Shown: one piece after another, positions 36,625-45,200 of the stretch | How the letters are laid out: each line of letters begins with the position of its first letter | How positions within the stretch are numbered: position 1 is the stretch's first letter | Source: JADJOY01 sp046331705 [NCBI: bacterium] | GTDB taxonomy: Bacteria > JADJOY01 | Direction: 5' to 3' | DNA length: 64,000 nt | Assembly (NCBI GenBank): GCA_046331705.1 | Contig: JAXLQJ010000011.1 | Location: 1-64,000 of the forward strand | Notes under the pieces: generated by a model | Databases searched by the model: none | What the model saw: the letters and a program-made list of their open reading frames with translations, nothing else | What the model was told of the DNA's origin: nothing | Made by a program: the position numbers and the translations under genes

Positions 36625-36693
36625 TTGCTCATTGCAAAGACAGGCGCGGGCGGATACACGCCTCGCCGTCTCGTCGCGCCCGGGGGGGACGCT

Positions 36694-37533
36694 GTGGCTC
36701 GAATGGTTGATCGCCGGAAGCAAACGAGTTTTCCGCGTCCGTGGCGTCGCCCCACCGAGGACGGCTTCACGCTCGTCGAGCTGCTCGTGGTGATGTTCAT
36801 CGTCGGACTGGTCGCGCTCACGGCGGCGCCCTACCTGCGGCAGGGAATCAAGTCCTCGCAGAGCAACACCGCGGCGCGCACCCTGTACACGGATCTGGCG
36901 CTCGCGCGCTCGCTGGCGGTGAAGACCGGGTTCCCGCACCTGGTCGAGTTCTGCGGCGGCGTGTCGGTGGATGGATCTGGCACCTTCACGGCGGTACCCG
37001 GATACATGGTGATCGAGTGCTCGAGCGGCACACCGCCGGTGGCGGATTTCGGCGCCTCTCAATGCCTCTCGACCAGCGTGTGCGCCGAGCTCTCGAACGA
37101 CACGCCGTCCGGGCTCGCGACGGTGCGTCGCGAGGTGAATCTGCTCAAGGGCGGATACGAGGCCGAGTCCGGTGCCAACAGTGCCGTGAAGGCGATCTCC
37201 GGCGTCACGTTCGGCGTGGTCGGATCCGGACTGGTTGCGACGGGCTCCGCGCCGAGCGAGCCCGCGATACCGCCCGACGGGATCGACCTCGCTTGTCCCA
37301 CCTCCGGCGCCGCCGAGCGGCGGTTCTTCTTCACGAAGGACGGGCAAGCGGTATCCGACGACGGATCGCGCAGCCCGTGCAGCGGCGCGCTCTACATCAC
37401 CAGCAACCTGGAAAAGAGCAAGGGTGGCGTCAGCCCGACTTACGACACTTCGCTGAATCGCGCCGTGGAGTTCAGCGCCGCGGGTGGATTGCACGTGTAC
37501 AAGTGGGACACGAGCCAGAATGGGTGGCGATGA
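36694..37533 (+). CDS. minor pseudopilin, FimT/GspH-like (copy 1)
   Basis: Prepilin-like protein of 279 residues, start GTG 36694 with a run of seven G (36682-36688) just before it. The cleavage site is G^FTLVELLVVMFIVGLVALT. After the helix come residues typical of FimT/GspH (NTAARTLYTDLALARSLAV). It shares TGFPHLVEFC, CSSGTPPVADF and an ERRFFFTKDGQ segment with the next gene, so the two are tandem duplicates. It probably helps prime pilus assembly. Five or more cysteines suggest disulfides in the periplasm. Confidence 0.85.
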   Translation: MARMVDRRKQTSFPRPWRRPTEDGFTLVELLVVMFIVGLVALTAAPYLRQGIKSSQSNTAARTLYTDLALARSLAVKTGFPHLVEFCGGVSVDGSGTFTAVPGYMVIECSSGTPPVADFGASQCLSTSVCAELSNDTPSGLATVRREVNLLKGGYEAESGANSAVKAISGVTFGVVGSGLVATGSAPSEPAIPPDGIDLACPTSGAAERRFFFTKDGQAVSDDGSRSPCSGALYITSNLEKSKGGVSPTYDTSLNRAVEFSAAGGLHVYKWDTSQNGWR

Positions 37534-37540
37534 CACGAGG

Positions 37541-38296
37541 ATGCGGATGCCGAACCTGACACGACATTCGGGCCCACGATTCGCGACGCGGCAAGCGCGT
37601 CGGTCTTGCTCGGGATTCACCATCGTCGAGCTGATGGTCGTGATCTTCCTCGTGGGGCTCTTGATCCTCGTCGCAGCACCGTTCCTGCAACAGGGCACGC
37701 GTGACACCCAGGCGAACAGCGCGGCGCGCGAGCTGTGGACCGACCTGGTCTACGCCAAGACCGAGGCCGTTCGCACTGGATTCCCTCATCTGGTCGAGAT
37801 GTGCGCCAGTCCTCCGGGCTACGTGATCGTGCGCTGCTCGTCGGGGACGCCCGCGGCGGCCGACTATGCGTCGAGCGCATGCGCCGACGGGGGCCTGGGG
37901 GGAATGTGCACGCTGCTGTCGAGCGGAGTCGCGTCCACCAACCAGGCCGTCGTGCGGCAGGTGACGCTGGGCCGGCGTTCCTCGGCCACCGAGAGCGCCA
38001 TTCGCCTCGGGCTGGTTGGCACGCCCGGGCCGACTCCCGGACGCACGGGGGTCACGCCGCCGAGCGACGGGCTGGATCTCGCCAACTGCGATTCCACGGG
38101 CACCGCGCGTCGCTTCTTCTTCAACGAGCGCGGTCAGATCGTGACCGACACCAGCGCCCACACTCCGTGCCGGGGTGCCATCTATCTGACCGGTCGGACG
38201 AACGAGAGCGTCGACGGCAATCGCGCGGTCGAGTTCAACACCGTGGGCATGGCACGTGCTTACCGCTACACGTCGGGGTCGGGTGGGTGGAAATGA
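37541..38296 (+). CDS. minor pseudopilin, FimT/GspH-like (copy 2)
   Basis: Prepilin-like protein of 251 residues (ATG 37541; ATG 37547 is also possible). The cleavage site is SG^FTIVELMVVIFLVGLL. It repeats the conserved blocks of copy 1: NSAARELWTDLVYAKTEAV, TGFPHLVEMC, CSSGTPAAADY and ARRFFFNERGQIVTD. It ends GYRYTSGSGGWK-like, matching the VYKWDTSQNGWR end of copy 1. Eight bases separate the two. The stop overlaps the next start (ATGA). Confidence 0.84.
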   Translation: MRMPNLTRHSGPRFATRQARRSCSGFTIVELMVVIFLVGLLILVAAPFLQQGTRDTQANSAARELWTDLVYAKTEAVRTGFPHLVEMCASPPGYVIVRCSSGTPAAADYASSACADGGLGGMCTLLSSGVASTNQAVVRQVTLGRRSSATESAIRLGLVGTPGPTPGRTGVTPPSDGLDLANCDSTGTARRFFFNERGQIVTDTSAHTPCRGAIYLTGRTNESVDGNRAVEFNTVGMARAYRYTSGSGGWK

Positions 38297-38748
38297 CGAC
38301 GCACGAGATGCAGGCGAAATTCGGCGGCCGCACGACTGCCACGACCGCCGGCGGGTTCACGCTGGTGGAGGTGCTCGTTGCGCTCTTCGTGCTGGCGGTC
38401 GGGCTGCTCGGGCTCGCGTCGCTTCAGCTCAATGCGTCGCGCGGCAACGCCCAGAGCGGGGTCGGTACGCGGGCGGTGCTCATCGCGCAGAGCCGCATGG
38501 AGATGCTGAAGAGCGCGGCGTTCGCCGACATCAAGGACGGTTCCGGGCTCAGCACGCTGTGCAACGAGGACGTCAAGATCAAGAACTCGGTGGGTGCCGA
38601 CGTCGTCTTCTTCCAGGTGACCTGCACCTACGCTCCTCAGGACACCGACGGCGATGGTGTCGATGATCTCGTGGATCTCGACGTCACGGTCCAGTACCCG
38701 GGCGCCAGCACGCCCGTTCACCTGATCTCGAGTCGGACGTCGGCGTGA
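38293..38748 (+). CDS. pilV: minor pilin, PilV-like (copy 1)
   Basis: Prepilin-like protein of 151 residues. The cleavage site is GG^FTLVEVLVALFVLAVGLLG, followed by LASLQLNASRGNAQSG, the signature of PilV/GspI-type minor pilins. Near residue 117 is DTDGDGVDDLVD, a short acidic calcium-loop-like motif. Starts in the ATGA overlap with the preceding gene. The expected place is the priming complex at the pilus tip. Confidence 0.85.
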   Translation: MTTHEMQAKFGGRTTATTAGGFTLVEVLVALFVLAVGLLGLASLQLNASRGNAQSGVGTRAVLIAQSRMEMLKSAAFADIKDGSGLSTLCNEDVKIKNSVGADVVFFQVTCTYAPQDTDGDGVDDLVDLDVTVQYPGASTPVHLISSRTSA

Positions 38749-38771
38749 GACGGGTCGCGGGAGGACCTCCG

Positions 38772-39197
38772 ATGCGGCGGTCGAATGGCTTCACGCTCCT
38801 CGAGGTGCTGATCGCCCTGATGATCCTGGCGATCGGCGTCCTCGCCGTGACGACCATGCAGCTCAACGCCACCAAGAACAGCGCGGTGGGGGACGTGATC
38901 TCGAAGGCGCTCACGGTGGCCGAGTCGCGCGTCGAGCTGTTGCGCAGCTCCCCGCCGGCCAACCTCGTGGATGGCGGCACTCTCGACACCCAGTGTCAAC
39001 AATCCGTGGTGTTCGCCAACGACACGGGAGTGACGGGCGCGTCGAACGCCGCGTTCAGCGTGGACTGTAGCTACTCCACGGTGTGCGAGCTCTCGCCGTG
39101 CCCGCCAGGCATCCAGACGCGCCAGTTCACCGTCACGGTGACGTCCAGCGTGCTCACCAACCCCGTGCGTCTCACCGGCAAGGTCCCCCTCTCATGA
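38772..39197 (+). CDS. minor pilin, PilV-like (copy 2)
   Basis: Prepilin-like protein of 141 residues from ATG 38772, which has GGAGG seven bases upstream. An earlier GTG in the same frame is less likely. The cleavage site is NG^FTLLEVLIALMILAIGVLA, followed by VTTMQLNATKNSAVGD, parallel to the first PilV-like protein. Five cysteines (TQCQQ, VDCSYS, VCELSPCPPG) lie in the C-terminal part. The stop overlaps the next start (ATGA). Confidence 0.84.
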   Translation: MRRSNGFTLLEVLIALMILAIGVLAVTTMQLNATKNSAVGDVISKALTVAESRVELLRSSPPANLVDGGTLDTQCQQSVVFANDTGVTGASNAAFSVDCSYSTVCELSPCPPGIQTRQFTVTVTSSVLTNPVRLTGKVPLS

Positions 39198-40261
39198 GCA
39201 TCCCCCGCCGTCGCGGCGCGACGTTCCGATCCGAGGTGCAAGCGGGTTTCACGCTCGTCGAGCTGCTCATCACGCTGCTGCTCTTCAGCCTGCTGATCGC
39301 GGGCATCTGGTCGACGTTCTCGGCTCAGAAGCGCACCGCGGCGAGCCAGGATCAGCTCGTCGAGGTGAACAACAACCTGCGGATCGGCATGTGGGGGCTG
39401 GGGATCGACCTGATGCAGGCCGGGCTCGGGCGCGTCTTCACGGCTGCGAGCGGCTCGTGTCGCGACGTCGGCGTGCTGGACGCGAACCCGTATCAAGTCA
39501 CGTTCCTGTACGACGTCAACGACTCGGCGATGCAGACCCCTGGGACCACGGACGGGGCATCGTTCAGCTGGTACAACGCCTCGCTCTGCAGCGTGTCGGA
39601 TTGCACCGGGACCTGCTCGACCACCGCGAGCTCGACGGGCGTGAATCCCCACGCCGAGATCGTCCGCTGGGGGCTCGACAACCCGGCCGTGACCGGGTCG
39701 ATCGCGATCACGCGTGGAACCAGCAGCCCGTTCACCTCGACGTTCAACGCCACCAACGGGGCCACGGCGAAGACGAACATCGCGTACAGCGATCGCGACA
39801 CGAACAGCATCAATCCGAACCTCTACGATCTGTGGAAAGAGGTGACGAACAGCGCGGGCGTGGCCACCTCGGATCCCATCGCCTACGGCATCCGCGGGCC
39901 GTCCAGCGCGAACGCCGCGCCCACCGACGAGAACGGCAACGCGTTCGCGGTGTTCACGTACTTCCTCGACACGAACTACGACGGCGTCTGGCAGTGCACC
40001 TCGGGGTCCGGCCCGGATTCGATCAAGGGCGACACGAGCGGCGATTGCGCGTTGAGCAGCGCCGAGATCACGGCCCTCACGAACCCGGCGACGAGCGCCG
40101 GCGTGCTGACGCAAACCGAGCTCTATCAGGTGCTTCGCATCGCCGTGACCTTGCGCGGCGAGACGCAGCGTCCCGACGCGCAGTTCGCGGCCAACAACGG
40201 CTATCGATTCCGGATGCTGCGCACGACGTTCAAGCTCAACAACATGGCGTTCGCGCCTTGA
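39194..40261 (+). CDS. pilW: minor pilin, PilW-like (copy 1)
   Basis: Prepilin-like protein of 355 residues with cleavage site AG^FTLVELLITLLLFSLLIAG, followed by SQDQLVEVNNNLRIGMWGL, as in PilW proteins. Two acidic loops, DTNYDGVW (residue 259) and GDTSGDCALSSAEI (Asp 280), resemble the two calcium loops of dockerin modules. The second PilW-like protein has both at the same place. It probably forms part of the minor-pilin tip complex. Confidence 0.86.
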   Translation: MSIPRRRGATFRSEVQAGFTLVELLITLLLFSLLIAGIWSTFSAQKRTAASQDQLVEVNNNLRIGMWGLGIDLMQAGLGRVFTAASGSCRDVGVLDANPYQVTFLYDVNDSAMQTPGTTDGASFSWYNASLCSVSDCTGTCSTTASSTGVNPHAEIVRWGLDNPAVTGSIAITRGTSSPFTSTFNATNGATAKTNIAYSDRDTNSINPNLYDLWKEVTNSAGVATSDPIAYGIRGPSSANAAPTDENGNAFAVFTYFLDTNYDGVWQCTSGSGPDSIKGDTSGDCALSSAEITALTNPATSAGVLTQTELYQVLRIAVTLRGETQRPDAQFAANNGYRFRMLRTTFKLNNMAFAP

Positions 40262-40336
40262 GTCGCCATGCACACCAGTCGTGACGAATCGCCCGGGGCT
40301 CGTGACCGGGCTTGCACCGTGAGAAAGGGGCGGGGG

Positions 40337-41521
40337 ATGGCGTTCACAGGAAGGAGCGGACGCCTGCGACCAGCGGACGCGCGAGGCTTCACCATCGCCG
40401 AGCTGCTCATCGCGCTCGCGCTGACGGGCATCTTGATGGTCACCGTCTACGCCGCGATGGATTCCCAGCGCAACTCGTACGTCGCCGCGGAGCAGATCTC
40501 CGACATCGGGCAGAACCTGCGGGTGGCCGTCGAGTCGGTGACCCGGGAAGTGCGCCTCGCTGGACTGCGCACGGCGGGTGGGCAGCCGGCGATCGTGCAG
40601 GCCGCACCGTTTCAGCTCATCTTCTACGCGGACGTGAACCAGAGCTGCCTCTGCAGCGCCGGTGGCGTCCGGATCGCCGAAGACCAGTGCTGGGGCTATC
40701 CGACCAGCCTCGGCGGCGGGGTGGACGCCGCGCCGGCGGACTGCCGGCTCAAGGCGACCAATCCCATGGGGGACTCACCCAACGACGTGAGCTTCTACGG
40801 CACCACGGTGCCCGCGGCTCCGACGACCTCGCCGAGCCACGCGGAGCTCATCACCTGGACGTTCGATCGACCGAGCGCGACCGCGCCAGGCGATGCGTTC
40901 CCCGGCTTCACGATCACCGCGGCGAGCGAGGCCCAGGTTTCCAACGATTGCACGACAGCGAGCATCAACTCAGCGGATCTCGATCCGCAGCTCTCGGGCA
41001 CCGGCTTCGCGAACCCGCTCTACAACCTCTATCGAGTCGTCCACATGAATCGGACCAGTGCCGTGTCCACGGACAACTCGGCCTCGATCTCCAAGGTGGC
41101 CTCGGGTCTGCGCGGGCCGTGCAAGAGCGACAACAGCACCGACTCCGCCGAGCTCATCGACGAGGTTGGCAACATCTGGCCAGCGTTCTCGTACTGGCTC
41201 GACCGCAACGACGACGGTGAGATCACCAACGACTGCGTCAGCCCGCTTGCGAACACCGAGGATGCGCTCTACGGCGACGCCGACGGCGACTGCAAGTTCA
41301 GCGCAGGGGAGTTCGCGGCGCTGACCGCGGTGCCACAGTCCAGCGTCGCCGCGGCACCCGCCAATCAGGAGATTCTCGAGAACATCATTCGGGTGGACGT
41401 CCATCTCACCGGTGGCGCCCAGGATCGCGCCCGTCAGGGCACGACCGTCGGCGGCACGGCCGTCGATTTCCGCGCGCGGCACCTCGCCTCGAGCGCCGCG
41501 GTGAGGAACCAAGTGCGCTGA
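40337..41521 (+). CDS. minor pilin, PilW-like (copy 2)
   Basis: Prepilin-like protein of 394 residues, ATG 40337 after a GGGGCGGGGG tract; GTG 40319 is an alternative. The cleavage site is RG^FTIAELLIALALTGILMV, and VAAEQISDIGQNLRVAVESV follows. Loops DRNDDGEITNDC (from residue 289) and GDADGDCKFSAGEF (Asp 314) are dockerin/EF-hand-like and match those of copy 1. At least seven cysteines. A paralogue of the preceding gene, larger by ~40 residues. Confidence 0.85.
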   Translation: MAFTGRSGRLRPADARGFTIAELLIALALTGILMVTVYAAMDSQRNSYVAAEQISDIGQNLRVAVESVTREVRLAGLRTAGGQPAIVQAAPFQLIFYADVNQSCLCSAGGVRIAEDQCWGYPTSLGGGVDAAPADCRLKATNPMGDSPNDVSFYGTTVPAAPTTSPSHAELITWTFDRPSATAPGDAFPGFTITAASEAQVSNDCTTASINSADLDPQLSGTGFANPLYNLYRVVHMNRTSAVSTDNSASISKVASGLRGPCKSDNSTDSAELIDEVGNIWPAFSYWLDRNDDGEITNDCVSPLANTEDALYGDADGDCKFSAGEFAALTAVPQSSVAAAPANQEILENIIRVDVHLTGGAQDRARQGTTVGGTAVDFRARHLASSAAVRNQVR

Positions 41522-41576
41522 GAGGGGGCGCGCGGCCACGGGCTCGTGGCGGGCGCAGTCCGAAAGGAGTCCTTGC

Positions 41577-42215
41577 ATGAACCCGGTCGTATCCACGCAC
41601 CGCAAACGCAGCCCGGAACGGGGTATCGCGCTGGTGTTGGTGCTCTTGATCCTGGCCACCACCACCGTCATCGGCATCGGCGCGGTCACGGCATCGATCT
41701 CGGATCTGAGGATCACGGGCAACGAGAATTGCTACAACAAGCTGCTCAACACGGCGGACGTCGGCATCCAGACGGCGCGTCTCGATCTGCAGGCCCTGCA
41801 GGGGCGCGGCGACCGCAAGAACACCACCAACAACGCGTACACGACGAGCCCGCTCACGTTCTGGAACCTGAAGAACTGCGGGAACCTCGATGCCGCGCCG
41901 CAAGCCAGCGACAGCGACGCGAAGTGCTCGTCAGCGACCACCGCCGACGGCATCGTGCAGAGCGCCTCGAGCGTGGGTGGAAGGTTTCAGTACTTCTACG
42001 AGATTCGGTTGCTCAGTCGCGAGTCGAAGCAGGCGCTCATCGCCGGTGAGCAGATCGGCAACACGCAGTCGCACCAGTACGTGACGCACTCGCTGGCGGA
42101 AGGTTGCGGCACGACGGCGAACCTCGAGTCCCGGACGCAGCGAGCGTTCCGGATGATCGGACCGTCGGAGAACGATTACCTCTCCGTCCCGTACGATCCG
42201 AAGTCCGCGGCGTGA
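41577..42215 (+). CDS. pilX: minor pilin, PilX-like
   Basis: Protein of 212 residues with AAAGGAGT before ATG 41577. The N-terminus RGIALVLVLLILATTTVIG lacks the glutamate at +5, as is usual for PilX/GspK-type subunits, and continues SISDLRITGNENCYNKLL. Four cysteines. Directly precedes pilY1, which is the standard order pilX-pilY1. Expected to sit near the pilus tip. Confidence 0.82.
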   Translation: MNPVVSTHRKRSPERGIALVLVLLILATTTVIGIGAVTASISDLRITGNENCYNKLLNTADVGIQTARLDLQALQGRGDRKNTTNNAYTTSPLTFWNLKNCGNLDAAPQASDSDAKCSSATTADGIVQSASSVGGRFQYFYEIRLLSRESKQALIAGEQIGNTQSHQYVTHSLAEGCGTTANLESRTQRAFRMIGPSENDYLSVPYDPKSAA

Positions 42216-42283
42216 GGGCTGGCCCGGGGGGGCGGAAGCTCGGCAGTGCTCGGCTCGAACCGAGTCGACGACGGAGGAAACGG

Positions 42284-45200
42284 ATGAATCGCAGTCGACG
42301 GACGCTCTCGCTGGTCACGAGCATGCTGCTGGCGTGCGGCGCCATCGCGCAACGGGCTCACGCTCAACCGGAGTTCGTGCCGGACCTTCAGGCCCAGCAT
42401 CCGATCGCCGTCAGCGGGAACACGACGACCTTCACGCCGAACATCGCGATCGTCGTTGGTCACGATGGCAGCATGATGGAGGACATCGCGACGGGGCGCG
42501 CGCAGTTCCTGGCCGGCGACTTCAACGAAGCGATCCCGACGACCGGTTGCATCGGTGCGGCGTGTGCCTGTACGGGCGGCGCCACGGCGTCGAGTTACGT
42601 GGCCTCGCCGACGCTCTTCAATCCGGCTCTGTTCCGCCTCTACTGCGGCGACTCGTCCGCGACGAGCGCCGCGGATGGTCTCGGACCGCTCCTCGCCGAC
42701 ATTCACAACGTCAATCTCTTCGACAACGCATCCGGCACGGCTGGCGACCAGTACCAGTCGTTCATGCTGCGCAACTTTCCGGACATCGACTTCTCCTCGT
42801 CCGACTCCTGCTTGACCAACAAGTGCAGCGAGGGAACGACCACCGGCGGAGACGCGGTCTATCAGTACGCGGGCACGACGTACGCGGAGGGCACCGATTT
42901 CACGGGTCCAGACGGCAGCGGCGATCTTTGCGCTCGCGCCGGTGTGAACTGTGAGCTGCTGACGGGTCCGGGTGCCGGGGACGGCGTTACCGATCGATCG
43001 GTCTATCCGTGGGATTCCGATCCGACCTATCAGCTCAATGCGCGCTTCAACTACCAGCCCACCGCCGGTGGCGGCACGCCCTTTCATCGGGTCGACGGCG
43101 ACTTTCCATTTCTCGATCCGTTCACCGGATTCGATTTCAACCACCCGATCCGCATGGACGACCCGGGCAGCGCGACCACGCGCTGGCGGAAGAGCAAGTT
43201 GCGCGCGTCGATGTGCGCCGTCGAGGGACTCCTCGGCCTCAACCGTTACCGCCAGCTCGCCGATGGGTCGTTCCTCAACTGCGACCTGGATGATTTGGGA
43301 GATGGGGTCTCGGACGACGCCGACAGCGACGGATACGACGACTTCTACGAAGACAACATCCGAGGCAGCTTCACCACGCCGAGTACCGTGTCGAAGGCGT
43401 CGGTGGGGCTCTACAAGACCTACCAGATCAGCCCGGGGCTTTACCCACCGTTCGACAACGACAACAACTTCACGGAGAACCGGCTGCGTGTCGATCTGCG
43501 CGTCGCGGGCTTCTATCCACCCGGCTCGACCAACCCCGGGAGCGTGAGCTTCGGCTGCAACGCCGCCGGCGACGACGCTTGCGATCGCTCGATCGCTCTC
43601 CTCAGCCCCGACGTCAACCGGAATTTCAGCGACGACAACCGCTGGCACGAGTGCATGGGACTGGGGCGCAACACCCAGTCCGCCGTGGCACTCCACGGGC
43701 CGTTGGCCGACGACGATGCCGCGTTCTCGGCGGCGCTCGACACGCGATTCGGCACCCCGGGCGGTGTCATGTCCCTGTCGGGGATTCTGCGCGACGCGTG
43801 TGGCGACAACGGGGATTGCCCGGGCGCGTCGTCGACGCTGCCCCGGCTCGTTCCCAACACCGGCATCTTTGGCGCGGACTCGAACAGCTGCGGAAGCTCG
43901 AACGCGCTGGTCGTCATCACCGATAGCGCGGACTCCTGTGCTGCCGCGTCGTGCGGCGTCAAGGTCTCTCCCGAGGACATACCGACGTCGATCGGCGAGC
44001 GGCTCCCTGGCTATCCGAGCACTCCTGCTCAGCCGTTTCCGGCGAACGCCACCGAGTCCAAGACGTGTCCCGAGAACATCGCTACCGCGATGCGTGCGTC
44101 CAGCGTGGAGGCGAAAACCTACATCGTCGGCCTGGATGCCGACTGGGACGCCGCCACCAAGCAGGCCATGGCCAAGGTTGCGGCCGCGGGCGGAACGAAC
44201 AGCTACTACAGCGCGCGGAGCTTCTCGGACGTGCAGAATGCGCTGCGCGCCATCTTCAACGACGTCAAGTTCAGCGCAGACGCGGTCATTCCCGCGGGTG
44301 TGCTAGCGCTGGGCATCGCACGCTCGGATGCCACCGGACTCAAGGACGTCGTCATCGACGCGCGCTACAAGCCGCAGAACTGGCAAGGCTTCCTGTTCGC
44401 GCGCAGCATCACGCAGTCCGGTCAGCCGCTCGCATTCTGGGAGGCGGGCTCGCTGCTCGCGGCGCGGGATCTCTCGTTGGCGGCGCAGGCGCGCAACACG
44501 TTCGTCACGATGGACACCGATTGCAGCGGGCAGATCAAAGGCAGTGACGAGCTGGTCGTCCTGGGAACCTCGAACCTCGATCTGACCTCGGCTGGCGGGT
44601 ACTACAACTCGACGCGCCACCCGACTTGCACGGGTACGCCGCGCACCTCGCTGACCAACGTTCACACGACCGGCGCGCCGTTCTTCCTCGACGGCCCGAC
44701 GGGCACCAATCGCGACGGCAGCGCGCTCGCGATGATCGGCTACACGATCGGCCTGACGCCGACGCAGATCGCCGCGATACCGAGCGTCGGAACGGTGCCG
44801 AGTTATCGCAGCCGCGACTTCGATGGGGACGGGACGACGGGAAACAGCGTGTGGCGACTCTACGACTCGGTGAACTCGAGCCCCGTGATCGTCGGCCCGT
44901 CGCTCTCGATCCAACCGAACGATGCCGACGCCGACGCCGATGGGCTCAGCGATTTCGAGGAGTACCAGGCTCAGATTCTCGATCGCCCACGTGTGGCCTA
45001 CATCGGCACCAACGGCGGGTCGCTGCACGCCTTCAACGTGGACGGCGATACCTCGATCCAGGTGAACGGGGCCGTCGTCAACGCCGCCAGCGCCAAGGCC
45101 GGTGGTGAGCTCTTTGCGGTCTGGCCGTACGAGATCCTGAACCGTCTCAAGCGATACGCCAACAGTCGCTACGGGACGGTGACCGGCTCGCACACGTATC

